Assembly (NCBI RefSeq): GCF_001854325.1
Contig: NZ_CP017754.1
Location: forward strand, 868,001-932,000
DNA: 64,000 nucleotides
DNA from: Cupriavidus malaysiensis
GTDB taxonomy: Bacteria; Pseudomonadota; Gammaproteobacteria; Burkholderiales; Burkholderiaceae
Direction: 5' to 3'
Part shown: one piece after another, positions 18,781 to 31,100 of the stretch
Layout of the letters: each line of letters starts with the position of its first letter
Position numbering within the stretch: position 1 is the first letter of the stretch
Translations under genes and position numbers: made by a program
Notes under the pieces: model-generated
Seen by the model: the letters and a program-made list of their open reading frames with translations, nothing else
Database searches by the model: none
What the model was told of the DNA's origin: nothing

Positions 18781-19377
18781 TCAGCGCAGGTCGGCGGGCG
18801 TATCCACGTCGCGGAAGGCGCCGTCGTCCTCGGTCAGGATGCGCGTCACCGGCTGGGTCTTGAGCAGCGCGCGCGCGCCTTCGTCGCCGTCGAGTTGCAG
18901 CAGGGCCTCGCGCCAATGGGGGCCGAAGCCGACCGGGTGTCCGCGCCGGCCGTCGCGCCACGGCGCGGCGATGGTGTCCGGCGTGGTGATGGACAGCGCG
19001 ACCGCGCGCACCAGTTCGAGGCTGAGCCAGGGCATGTCGGCCAGTGCCACTACCCAGCCGCGCGCCTGCGGGGTCGCCGCCACGGCGGCGCGCAGCGCGG
19101 CGCCCATGCCGGCCCGCGCCTCGGGCGCTTCCAGCACGCGGCAGCCGGCGCGGCGCAGCTCCTGCGCCAGCGCCTCGCTGCCCGGGCGCACCACGGCGAG
19201 CGCACCCGGCAAGGCCACCGCCAGCGTGCGCGCGCTGCGCCAGGCGACCGTGGTGCGGCCGCCGGGCAGCGTTTCCAGCAGCTTGTCGCGCGCGCCGGCG
19301 GGATCGAAGCGCCGGCCGAAGCCGGCCGCCAGCAGGATGCCGGTGGGCAGGTCGGTGCCGTCCGGCGCGCCGTTCAT
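18781..19377 (-). CDS. MocA-like molybdenum-cofactor nucleotidyltransferase
   Basis: A 198-residue NTP-transferase-like protein. The nucleotide-binding loop is GILLAAGFGRRF with a following Lys (RDKLLETL). The LAAG form, rather than MobA's LAGG, is typical of MocA enzymes that use CTP to make the cytosine-dinucleotide form of the cofactor. GWVVALADMPWLSLE supplies the metal-binding Asp. It is the last gene of the cox-like operon, and its start overlaps the XdhC-like stop (ATGA). It therefore probably supplies the dinucleotide cofactor to the operon's hydroxylase; the CTP preference is inferred. Confidence 0.85.
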   Translation of the reverse strand: MNGAPDGTDLPTGILLAAGFGRRFDPAGARDKLLETLPGGRTTVAWRSARTLAVALPGALAVVRPGSEALAQELRRAGCRVLEAPEARAGMGAALRAAVAATPQARGWVVALADMPWLSLELVRAVALSITTPDTIAAPWRDGRRGHPVGFGPHWREALLQLDGDEGARALLKTQPVTRILTEDDGAFRDVDTPADLR

Positions 19378-20423
19378 GGCGCCGTGCCGCAGGTACTGGC
19401 GGCACCGGCCGCCAGCTCGCGCGCGGCCTTGGCGCCCTCGACCTGCAGGATGTCGGGCAGGGAGACGTGGTTCTTGGCGGCGACCACCTCGGCCAGGATC
19501 GAGATGGCGATCTCGGGCGGCGTGCGGCTGCCGATGTAGATGCCGACCGGGCCGTGCAGGCGGGCGAGCTGGAGCTCGCTGAGGTCGAACTCCTTGAGCC
19601 GTTCGCGGCGCGCCTGGTTGTTGCGGCGTGAGCCGAGCGCGCCGACGTAGAAGGCCGGGGTGCGCAGCGCCTCCATCAGGGCGAGGTCGTCGAGCTTGGG
19701 ATCGTGGGTCAGGGCGATCACCGCGCAGCGTTCATCGAGCTGCATCTCGGTGACGGTGTCGTCGGGCATGGTGCGCACCATCGTGATGCCGGGGATGTCC
19801 CAGGTCTCGGTGTACTCTTCGCGCGGGTCGCACACGGTGACCTGGAAGCCGAGGCCGACGGCGATCTGGCACAGGTACTTGGAGAGCTGCCCGGCGCCGA
19901 TGACGAGCATGCGGTAGCGCGGCCCGTGGATGGTCAGCAGGGTCTTGCCGTCGAAGGCGAGGCCGTCGGTGGCCAGGGCCGGGCCGAGGGCCGCGTCGCC
20001 GCTGGCCATGTCGAGGCTGCGCGCCACCAGGCGGCCGTTCTCGACCGCGTGCAGCAGGGCGGGCAGGGCGCTGGCGTCGGCGCGTGCGGGGGCGAGGGGC
20101 TCGCAGACGAGTTCGATGGTGCCGCCGCAGGGCAGGCCGAAGCGGTGGGCCTCCTCGGCGCTGATGCCGTACTTGACGGCCTCCGGGCGGGCGCGGTCGC
20201 TGGCGGGAATGCCTTCGCGGCGCACGCGGTCGATGATGTCGTCCTCGATGCAGCCGCCGGAGACGGAGCCGACCACCAGGCCGTCGTCGCGCACGGCCAG
20301 CATGGCGCCTTCGGGGCGGGGCGAGGAGCCCCAGGTTCTGACCACCGTCACCAGCAGCGCGCGGTGGCCCTCGGCCATCCAGCGCACGCTGCTCTTCAGG
20401 ACTTCGAGATCCACGCTGTCCAT
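19374..20423 (-). CDS. XdhC/CoxF-family maturation protein
   Basis: A 349-residue protein with the XdhC/CoxI domain at the N-terminus (VVRTWGSSPRPEGAML and SGGCIEDDIIDRV, the latter holding the conserved Cys) and a C-terminal Rossmann domain (MLVIGAGQLSKYLCQIAVGL). Relatives insert or sulfurate the molybdenum cofactor of xanthine and CO dehydrogenases. The open frame extends far upstream, but MDSVDLEVLKSSVRW is the family start. The start overlaps the CoxG stop by 28 bases, so the genes are tightly coupled. Confidence 0.9.
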   Translation of the reverse strand: MDSVDLEVLKSSVRWMAEGHRALLVTVVRTWGSSPRPEGAMLAVRDDGLVVGSVSGGCIEDDIIDRVRREGIPASDRARPEAVKYGISAEEAHRFGLPCGGTIELVCEPLAPARADASALPALLHAVENGRLVARSLDMASGDAALGPALATDGLAFDGKTLLTIHGPRYRMLVIGAGQLSKYLCQIAVGLGFQVTVCDPREEYTETWDIPGITMVRTMPDDTVTEMQLDERCAVIALTHDPKLDDLALMEALRTPAFYVGALGSRRNNQARRERLKEFDLSELQLARLHGPVGIYIGSRTPPEIAISILAEVVAAKNHVSLPDILQVEGAKAARELAAGAASTCGTAP

Positions 20424-20980
20424 GATCGTTTCCGCTTGGGTTCGTCTGACTGTCCGCCGCCCTGGCTGCTGTCCTGGCTGCCGTCCTGGTTCTTGTCCTG
20501 GCCGCTGCCTTCGCCTTCCTGCGCGGCGGCTTCCTGCGCGCCGCCGCCGAGCGCTTCGGTGAAGCGGGTGAAGAAACTGTCGGCCATCTTGCGCGCGGCG
20601 GCATCGACCAGGCGCGAGCCGATCTGCGCGATCTTGCCGCCCACCTGCGCGTTGACCGTATAGCTCAGCAGCGTTTCCTCGCCTTCGGCATCGAGCCTGA
20701 CGTGGGCGGAGCCCTTGCCGAAGCCGGCCGCGCCGCCCTGTCCGTCGAACTGGATAGTGTAACTGTCGGGCGCCTGGATGTCCTGCAGGGCCATGCGGCC
20801 CTTGAAGCGTGCCTTGACCGGGCCGATCGCCGCGGTCAGCGCCAACAGGTAGGCGTTGTCGCCATCGGGTTCGATGCTCTCGCAGCCCGGGATGCACTGC
20901 TTGAGCAGGGCGGTGTCGTTCAGTGCTTCCCAGGCCACCTGCTTGGGCACCGGCAGGCGCTGGGTCTGGTTCATTTCCAT
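20396..20980 (-). CDS. CoxG/SRPBCC-family carbon monoxide dehydrogenase subunit G
   Basis: A 194-residue protein. The first 143 residues are the CoxG domain (QTQRLPVPKQVAWEAL, then IPGCESIEPDG), an SRPBCC fold that in Oligotropha recruits the CoxD/CoxE machinery to the membrane. Residues 145-186 are a Gln/Gly/Ser/Asp-rich low-complexity stretch ending in PKRKRS, then SWTAWISKS, which may be a short membrane-contact helix. The AGGAGG 10 bases upstream fixes the start at 20980. The start codon overlaps the CoxE stop codon region. Confidence 0.9.
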   Translation of the reverse strand: MEMNQTQRLPVPKQVAWEALNDTALLKQCIPGCESIEPDGDNAYLLALTAAIGPVKARFKGRMALQDIQAPDSYTIQFDGQGGAAGFGKGSAHVRLDAEGEETLLSYTVNAQVGGKIAQIGSRLVDAAARKMADSFFTRFTEALGGGAQEAAAQEGEGSGQDKNQDGSQDSSQGGGQSDEPKRKRSWTAWISKS

Positions 20981-22239
20981 GGTCGGGGTTCCTCCTGGTG
21001 CGTCGGCGCCGCGTGCGCGGCAGGTGGGTGCGGGACGGCCGCGCGGCCGGCATCGTCGGTGAGCAGCGCCTCGAGCGCGAACAGGCTGTCCAGGTTGTGG
21101 GCGGAGCGCAGCGCGTCGACGTGGGGCAGGATGGCCTGCACCCCGCGCGCGCGCGGCGTGAAGCCGGCGAAGCGCAGCAGCGGGTTGAGCCAGATGATGC
21201 GGTGGGCGAAGCGGCGCAGGCGCGCCATCTCGCTGTCGAGCAGGTCGATGTGCTCGTGGTCGAGGCCGTCCGTGACCAGCAGCACGGTGGCGCGGCCGGC
21301 CAGTACGCGGCGCGCCCATTCGCGGTTGAAGCTGGCCAGCGCGGCACCGATGCGGGTGCCGCCGGCCCAGTCGCGCACGTGGCTGGAGATGGCCTCGACC
21401 GCCTCGTCCGGATCGCGTTCGCGCAGGGAGCGCGTGATATTGGTCAGGCGCGTGCCGAACAGGAAGACCGAGAGGCGCTCGCGCGACTGCATCAGGGCGT
21501 GGCAGAAGTAGAGCACCGCGCGCGAGTACTGGCTCATCGAGCCCGAGATGTCGAGCAGCAGCACCAGCGGCGGGCGGCGCTCCACGCGGCGGCGGAACTT
21601 CCAGCGCATCCATTCGCCCTGCTGGCGCACCGCCAGGCGCGCGCTGGCGCGCACGTCGGCCCGGCAGCCGCTGGCCGCGGTGCGCAGGCGGCGGGTGTGC
21701 TGCATGGCGAGGCGGGTGCGGCGCGCCCGCACCAGGTGGCGCAGGGCACGCCACTCTTCGGCGCTCAGGGTCTCGAAGTCGCGCTGGGCCAGGCGTTCCT
21801 GATCGGAGAAGGTGAGCGGCGCGCTGAAGCGCTCGGCCTGTCCGGGCTCCGGCGGGGCGCGCAGGCCGGGCGGCACCTGCGCCGCCAGCGCGTCGGCCAG
21901 GCGGTTGCTGCGTCGCGGCGGCGGCGCGCCCGCGTCGACGCGCGGCAGCAGCAACGCGCGCAACTTGCCTTCCCAGTCGGGGTCGCGCCAGAACAGGTCG
22001 AAGGCGGCATCGAACAGCGGACGCTGGTCCGGCCCCGATAGCACCAGCGCCGCCAGCGCGGCGCGTACCTCGTCGCGCCTGCCGATGTCGACCAGTTGCA
22101 GCGCCTGCAGGGCGTCGGCGGCGTGCGCGGGCGACAGCGGGAAGCCAGCCTCGCGCAGCAGGCGCATGAAATGGGTGACGTTGCGCGCCAGCATCGGCGG
22201 ACCGTGGCGCTGGCCGGGGGCGGCATGCGGGCGTGCCAT
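20971..22239 (-). CDS. CoxE-type VWA-domain protein
   Basis: A 422-residue protein with a C-terminal von Willebrand A domain. The MIDAS motif is LLLDISGSMSQYSR near residue 230, with TDGLDHEHIDLLD as a later metal-site segment. CoxE partners with the MoxR-type ATPase to remodel the molybdenum/copper site in CO dehydrogenase. It starts 4 bases after the CoxD stop and overlaps the CoxG start by 10 bases. The central region (about 110-210) is Arg-rich. Confidence 0.92.
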   Translation of the reverse strand: MARPHAAPGQRHGPPMLARNVTHFMRLLREAGFPLSPAHAADALQALQLVDIGRRDEVRAALAALVLSGPDQRPLFDAAFDLFWRDPDWEGKLRALLLPRVDAGAPPPRRSNRLADALAAQVPPGLRAPPEPGQAERFSAPLTFSDQERLAQRDFETLSAEEWRALRHLVRARRTRLAMQHTRRLRTAASGCRADVRASARLAVRQQGEWMRWKFRRRVERRPPLVLLLDISGSMSQYSRAVLYFCHALMQSRERLSVFLFGTRLTNITRSLRERDPDEAVEAISSHVRDWAGGTRIGAALASFNREWARRVLAGRATVLLVTDGLDHEHIDLLDSEMARLRRFAHRIIWLNPLLRFAGFTPRARGVQAILPHVDALRSAHNLDSLFALEALLTDDAGRAAVPHPPAAHAAPTHQEEPRPWK

Positions 22240-22243
22240 GGCG

Positions 22244-23140
22244 TCAGCGGGCCGGCTCGGGCGCGGCCAGCAGTTCGGCGATGGTGGGGCCGTCCACGCG
22301 CGCCAGGTCGTCCTGGTACTTCAGCAGCACGCCGAGCGTATCGCGCACCGACTGCGGGTCGAGCTCGGTGGTGCCGAGCGCGGCTAGCGCACGGGCCCAG
22401 TCGATGGCCTCGGCGATGCCCGGCGCCTTGTACAGGTCGAGGGTGCGCAGCCGGTGGATCACGCTGACCACCCGGTGCTGCAGCGCGGTGGCGGCCTCGG
22501 GCGCGCGCGCCGCCACGATCTGCAGTTCGCGCTCGCGCGACGGGTAGCCCATCCACTGGTACAGGCAGCGGCGCTTGAGCGCGTCGTGCACCTCGCGCGT
22601 GCGGTTCGAGGTGACCAGGATCAGCGGTGGCCGCTCGGCGCGGAGGGTGCCGATCTCGGGGATCGACACCTGGTATTCGGACAGCACTTCGAGCAGGAAG
22701 GCCTCGAACGGCTCGTCGGCGCGGTCGATCTCGTCGATCAGCAGCACGCGCGGCACACCCGGCGCCGCGGGATCGGGCAGCAACGCCTCCAGCAGCGGGC
22801 GCTTGAGCAGGAAGTCGTCGTGATAGAGCGACTGCGCCTCGGGCCGCTCGCCGCGTGCCTCGGCCAGCCGCAGCGCCATGATCTGGCGCGGGTAGTCCCA
22901 CTCGTACAGGGCACTGGAGGCATCGAGGCCTTCGTAGCACTGCAGCCGCAGCAGGCGCGTGCCGAGCGTGGCGGCAATGGCCTGGGCCAGCGCGGTCTTG
23001 CCGACGCCGGGCTCGCCCTCCAGGAACAGCGGGCGCTGCATGCGCAGGGCCAGGTAGAGCACGGTCGCCGTCTCGCGGTCGGCGAAATACTGCTGGGCTT
23101 CGAGCAGGGCGAGGGTCTGGTCGATGGAAGCGGGAAGCAT
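22244..23140 (-). CDS. CoxD-type MoxR-family AAA+ ATPase
   Basis: A 298-residue MoxR ATPase. Walker A is GEPGVGKTALAQAIA, Walker B VLLIDEIDRADEPFEAFLLE, and the arginine-sensor region follows EVHDALKRRCLYQWM. Start MLPASIDQTLALLEAQQYF is the family start; the 64 codons upstream run through an intergenic palindromic repeat and are not coding. In CO dehydrogenase systems CoxD acts as a chaperone for active-site assembly with CoxE. It is separated from the upstream CoxM-like gene by 202 bases, the only large gap in the operon. Confidence 0.93.
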   Translation of the reverse strand: MLPASIDQTLALLEAQQYFADRETATVLYLALRMQRPLFLEGEPGVGKTALAQAIAATLGTRLLRLQCYEGLDASSALYEWDYPRQIMALRLAEARGERPEAQSLYHDDFLLKRPLLEALLPDPAAPGVPRVLLIDEIDRADEPFEAFLLEVLSEYQVSIPEIGTLRAERPPLILVTSNRTREVHDALKRRCLYQWMGYPSRERELQIVAARAPEAATALQHRVVSVIHRLRTLDLYKAPGIAEAIDWARALAALGTTELDPQSVRDTLGVLLKYQDDLARVDGPTIAELLAAPEPAR

Positions 23141-23191
23141 GGATGCGTCAGGTCGGCTTGGCGGCACGTTGGCAATGACCGCCGGTGAGCT

Positions 23192-23217
23192 CCCCTCTCC
23201 CGCATGCGGGAGAGGGG
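23192..23217. repeat. CCCCTCTCCC-type palindromic intergenic repeat (single copy)
   Basis: A perfect 26-base palindrome: CCCCTCTCCCGCA (23192-23204) followed directly by its complement TGCGGGAGAGGGG. It sits in the 202-base gap between the coxM-like and coxD-like genes and is preceded by GCT and followed by a G-rich tail. The same core recurs at 32138-32329 and 51815-51939. Apart from this element I see nothing else recognisable in the gap. Confidence 0.85.
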
Positions 23218-23342
23218 CCGGAGGCGCGGGCAGGCGGTTTCTATGCGGCAAGGCCCGAAGCGCGCTGGCTCGGGGCTCCGATCCCTCCCACGCCCGGCGG
23301 AAGCGGGAAGCCCGCGGCGGAGAAGTCAGCAAGCAGGCGCCA

Positions 23343-24143
23343 CTAGCCCCGCGTCGCCGCCTCCACCGCCCGCGCCGCCAGCACCGGGATCAGGTGGGCC
23401 CGGTACTCCGGCGAGGCATGCAGGTCGCCGTTCAGGCCCGCCGGGTCCAGCGTGACCGCGCGTGCCGCCGCCGGCGTGAAGCTGGCGGACAGCGCCTGCT
23501 CCAGCGGCTGGCAGCGGAACACGCAGTCGGCCGCCCCGGTCACGGCCACGCGCACGGCGTTGCCGCTGCGCGCCACCATCACGCCGACCAGGGCGAAGCG
23601 CGAGGCGGGGTTGCGGAACTTGACGTAGGCCGCCTGCTCGGGCACCGGGAAGCGCACCGACAGGATCAGCTCGTCCGGCTCCAGCGCGGTCTCGTACAGG
23701 CCCCGGAAGAAGTCGTCGGCGCCGATCTGGCGGCGGTCGGTCGTCACCGTGGCCCCCAGCGCCAGCACCGCGGCCGGGTAGCACGCGGCAGGGTCGTTGT
23801 TGGCGAGCGAGCCGCCCAGCGTGCCCATGGCGCGCACCTGGCGGTCGCCGATGCCGCCGGCGAGCGCGGCCAGCGCCGGGATGCGGCGCCGCACCTCGGC
23901 GTCGGCGGCCACGTCGGCATGGCGCGTGGCCGCGCCGATCACCAGCGCGCCGTTCTCCGCGCCGACCCCGGCCAGGCCGGGAATGCGCGTCACGTCGACC
24001 AGCGCCGAGGGCGCGGCCAGGCGCAGCTTCATCGCCGCCAGCAGGCTCTGCCCGCCGCCGAGGTACTTGGCGTCGGGATCGGCCTTGAGCTTCGCCACCG
24101 CGGCCTGGGTGTCCGCGGCACGTTCGAATTGGAATGCGTACAT
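23343..24143 (-). CDS. Molybdenum hydroxylase FAD-binding medium subunit (CoxM-like)
   Basis: A 266-residue FAD subunit passing electrons from the 2Fe-2S protein to the acceptor. The two FAD motifs are AKYLGGGQSLLAAMKLRL near residue 28 and MGTLGGSLANNDPAACYPA near residue 107. The ATG at 24143 (MYAFQFERA) is the family start; the longer open frame reads back into coxL. It lies 22 bases after coxL, in the same operon. A short C-terminus, as in other CoxM/CutM proteins, completes the subunit. Confidence 0.93.
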   Translation of the reverse strand: MYAFQFERAADTQAAVAKLKADPDAKYLGGGQSLLAAMKLRLAAPSALVDVTRIPGLAGVGAENGALVIGAATRHADVAADAEVRRRIPALAALAGGIGDRQVRAMGTLGGSLANNDPAACYPAAVLALGATVTTDRRQIGADDFFRGLYETALEPDELILSVRFPVPEQAAYVKFRNPASRFALVGVMVARSGNAVRVAVTGAADCVFRCQPLEQALSASFTPAAARAVTLDPAGLNGDLHASPEYRAHLIPVLAARAVEAATRG

Positions 24144-24165
24144 GTCGGATCCTCGTGCGTCGGGG

Positions 24166-26544
<2,379 letters not shown>

Positions 26545-26560
26545 GGCGTCCTCCTCGCGC

Positions 26561-27058
<498 letters not shown>

Positions 27059-27375
27059 GCTTGTCTCCATGTGGGTGGACGCGCATGGACAGGACCCGGA
27101 TCCCGAAAGCGACGGCGCGGGACTGGCCACTGCGCGGTACTGCCGTTTGTCGGTACGGCTATTTCGTGATGGTGGTGCCGCCGGCGCTGCCGCCGGGCCC
27201 GGAGCGGGCCTTGGCGGGCGGTGGCGCGGCGGCCCGGGCGGCCGGCGAAGGATCGGCCGCGACAGGCTCTAACAGTTAATCACAAATCGCACGAGGCCGC
27301 CATGCGGGCAGGGCCGGAGGTGGGGCACTGATAGAATGTCGCCCCCAACCGTGCCCGCTACCGGCCATACGTTCC
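27059..27375. other. Divergent intergenic region upstream of coxS and the yqaA-like gene
   Basis: This 317-base gap separates two divergent genes and so must hold both promoters. For the plus-strand gene a -10-like TAGAAT is at 27332-27337, without a convincing -35. For the minus strand I see no good sigma70 promoter; an AT-richer patch (27271-27290, TAACAGTTAATCACAAATCG) is the most likely control region. No open frame here looks protein-coding. Confidence 0.4.
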
Positions 27376-27954
27376 ATGGAAGGATTCCTCGACTGGCTGT
27401 TCGGCATCGTCGCCCTGCCCAAGGTGGGGCTGCCGGCCATCTTCCTGGTCAGCCTGGTGTCGGCCACGCTGCTGCCGCTGGGTTCGGAGCCGGCCGTGTT
27501 CGGCTATATCAAGCTGAACCCGCACATGTTCTGGCCGGCGGTGATCGTGGCCGCGATCGGCAATACCATCGGCGGCGCGATCGACTGGTGGATGGGTTAT
27601 GCCGCCAAGCTGGCGCTGGTACGCTACCGCAAGCATCGCCAGGCGCGGCTGCACGAACAGGAACGCGCCCAGCATCGCGCCCATGAGAGGCGGCCGCGCA
27701 AGCCGGCCCTGGATGAACGCTATTTCCGCTGGATGCGCCGGCTGGGGCCGCCGGCGCTGCTGCTGTCCTGGCTACCGGCCATTGGTGATCCTTTATGCAC
27801 ATTGGCGGGGTGGCTCCGGCTGCGCTTCTGGCCCAGTGTGGCCTATATGGCCATCGGCAAGTTCCTGCGCTACCTGGCCATGACCAGCGCGCTGCTATGG
27901 ATTCCCGACGGGTTCTGGCATCAGATGGGGGTGTTCCTGAAGCAACTCTTCTAG
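27376..27954 (+). CDS. YqaA-family (DedA/SNARE-associated-like) membrane protein
   Basis: A 192-residue inner-membrane protein of the YqaA/VTT-domain group. The conserved segment LLPLGSEPAVFGYIKL is followed by FWPAVIVAAIGNTIGGAIDWWMGY, then a basic cytoplasmic loop rich in Arg and His (about residues 80-115) and further hydrophobic segments (PPALLLSWLPAIGDPLCTLAGWL). Relatives are linked to membrane homeostasis or lipid scrambling, but the function here is not established. It is a stand-alone gene between the cox-like operon and the DUF3683 dehydrogenase. Confidence 0.9.
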   Translation: MEGFLDWLFGIVALPKVGLPAIFLVSLVSATLLPLGSEPAVFGYIKLNPHMFWPAVIVAAIGNTIGGAIDWWMGYAAKLALVRYRKHRQARLHEQERAQHRAHERRPRKPALDERYFRWMRRLGPPALLLSWLPAIGDPLCTLAGWLRLRFWPSVAYMAIGKFLRYLAMTSALLWIPDGFWHQMGVFLKQLF

Positions 27955-28140
27955 CCATTCCCGGTTTTCCATTCCCGGATTTCCCCTGGCTTCCGGCCAG
28001 TAGAGCACTTCGGGAGAAAAGTTCCCCACGCTTCAAGGGTCTTGTCATGCTGCGGCGCAGCGATTCCAGCCCTTGCAGTACAATTCCCGTTTAAAGACGA
28101 CTTGCGCACCGTCCCCGTGCGCTGCAGGAAGCGGTCCCCC

Positions 28141-31100
28141 ATGAACGCCCCACTCGTGCTCGACGCCAAGCTCGCTGCGCAGGACGCCCCGCCGCGCCTG
28201 CGCGAAATCCCCTACAACTACACCTCGTTCTCGGACCGCGAGATCGTGATCCGCCTGCTCGGCGAGGAAGCCTGGCGCATCCTGGACGAGTTGCGCGGCG
28301 AGCGCCGCACCGGGCGTTCCGCGCGCATGCTGTACGAGGTGCTGGGTGATATCTGGGTGGTGCGCCGCAATCCCTACCTGCAGGACGACCTGCTGGAGAA
28401 TCCCAAGCGCCGCGAGATGCTGGTGGGCGCGCTGCACCATCGCCTCGGCGAAGTGGAGAAGCGCCGCGCCGCCGACCGCGCCGAGCATGCCGAGCCTGCG
28501 GCCGAGGGCCGCTCGCACCGGGTCGAGCAGCTGGTCGCCTTCGCCAAGCAGGCCATCGAGGACTTCAAGCAGGAGTTCGCCCACGCCTATGATCTGCGCA
28601 AGCGCGCCCAGCGCGTGCTGGGCCGGGTCACGCAGAAGGACAACATCAAGTTCGACGGCCTGTCGCGCGTCTCGCACGTGACCGATGCCACCGACTGGCG
28701 CGTGGAGTATCCCTTCGTCGTGCTGACGCCCGACACCGAGGAAGAGATCGCCGGCCTGGTCAAGGGCTGCTTCGAGCTGGGCCTGACCATCATCCCGCGC
28801 GGAGGCGGCACCGGCTACACCGGCGGCGCCGTGCCGCTGACGCCGATGAGCGCGGTGATCAACACCGAGAAGCTGGAGCAGCTCGGTCCGGTCGAAGACA
28901 CCGACCTGCCGGGCGTGGCGGGCAAGGTGGCCACCATCTTCTCCGGCGCCGGCGTGGTCACGCGCCGCGTGGCGGACGCGGCCGACAAGGCCGGGCTGGT
29001 GTTCGCGGTCGACCCGACCTCGATCGATGCGTCCTGCATCGGCGGTAACGTGGCGATGAACGCGGGCGGCAAGAAGGCCGTGCTGTGGGGCACCGCGCTG
29101 GACAACCTGGCCTGGTGGCGCATGGTAGATGCCGAGGGGAACTGGCTCGAGATCACCCGCCTGAACCACAACCTGGGCAAGATCCACGACGTGCCGGTGG
29201 CCGACTTCGAACTGAAGTGGTTCGACGGCAGCCGGGCGCCGGGCGAAAAGCTGCTGCGCACCGAGACCCTGTCCATCGAAGGCCGCAAGTTCCGCAAGGA
29301 AGGCCTGGGCAAGGACGTCACCGACAAGTTCCTGGCCGGCCTGCCGGGCATCCAGAAGGAAGGCTGCGACGGCATCATCACCAGCGCGCGCTGGATCCTG
29401 CACCGGATGCCGAAGCACATGCGTACCGTGTGCCTCGAGTTCTTCGGCCAGGCGCGCGATGCCATTCCGAGCATCGTCGAGATCAAGGACTTCCTCGACA
29501 TCGAGTCGAAGACGCCCGGCGGCGCCATCCTGGCCGGCCTGGAGCACCTGGACGAGCGCTACCTGCGCGCGGTCGGCTATGCCACCAAGAGCAAGCGCAA
29601 TGCCTTCCCCAAGATGGTGCTGATCGGCGACATCGTCGGCGACGATGAAGACGCCGTCGCGCGCGCCACCTCGGAAGTCATCCGCATGGCCAACGGCAAG
29701 AGCGGCGAGGGTTTCGTCGCGGTCAGCCCCGAGGCGCGCAAGAAGTTCTGGCTCGACCGTTCGCGCACCGCCGCCATCGCACGCCACACCAACGCCTTCA
29801 AGATCAACGAAGACGTGGTGATCCCGCTGCCGCGCATGGGCGAGTACACCGACGGCATCGAGCGCATCAATATCGAGCTGTCGATCAAGAACAAGCTGGT
29901 GCTGGTCGACGCGCTGGAAGGCTTCTTCGCGCGCGGCAACCTGCCGCTGGGCCGCAGCGACGACGCCAACGAGATCCCCAGCGCCGAACTGCTGGAAGAC
30001 CGCGTCCAGCACGCGCTGCAACTGCTGCGCGAGATCCGCGCGCGCTGGCGCTTCCTGCAGGACAGCCTCGACATGCCGCTGGCCGCGGCCAAGGCATCGC
30101 TGATCGGCCACGGCCTGGGCCTGCTCGGCCAGGCCTTCGAGGCGCGCCTGGCGCAGCAGCCGGACGCCACCGTGTTCCACCTGCTGCAGGACCGCACCAT
30201 CCGTGTGTCCTGGAAGAACGAGGTGCGCGCCGAACTGCGCAAGATCTTCAGCGGCGGCGAGTTCAAGCCCATCCTCGACGAGGCGCAGAAGATCCACAAG
30301 CAGGTGCTGCGCGGCCGCGTCTTCGTGGCGCTGCACATGCACGCCGGCGACGGCAACGTGCACACCAACATCCCCGTCAACTCGGACGACTACGACATGC
30401 TGCAGGACGCCCACCGCGCGGTGGCCCGCATCATGACGCTGGCGCGTTCGCTGGATGGCGTGATTTCGGGCGAGCACGGCATCGGCATCACCAAGCTCGA
30501 GTTCCTCACCGAGGACGAGATCGGCGACTTCCGCGCCTACAAGCAGCGCATCGACCCGCAGGGCCGCTTCAACAAGGGCAAGCTGTTGCCTGGCGCCGAC
30601 CTGCGCAACGCCTACACGCCGTCGTTCGGCCTGATGGGCCACGAATCGCTGATCATGCAGCAGAGCGACATCGGTGCCATCGCCGACAGCGTCAAGGACT
30701 GCCTGCGCTGCGGCAAGTGCAAGCCGGTGTGCGCCACCCACGTGCCGCGCGCCAACCTGCTGTACAGCCCGCGCAACAAGATCCTGGCCACCTCGCTGCT
30801 GGTCGAGGCCTTCCTGTACGAGGAGCAGACCCGCCGCGGCGTGTCGATCAAGCACTGGGACGAGTTCTCCGACGTGGCCGACCACTGCACGGTCTGCCAC
30901 AAGTGCGTGACGCCCTGCCCGGTGAAGATCGACTTCGGCGACGTGTCGATGAATATGCGCAACCTGCTGCGCAAGATGGGGCAGAAGAAGTTCAACGCCG
31001 GCACTGCCGCGTCGATGTTCTTCCTCAATGCCACCAACCCGCAGACGATCAACCTGGCCCGCAAGGCGATGATCGACTGGGGCTACAAGGCGCAGCGCCT

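Noticed and set aside
27271..27290. CRP/FNR-like half-sites in the coxS upstream region
   Set aside because: TGTGAT/TAATCACA-like pieces are present but do not form a symmetrical site at normal spacing.
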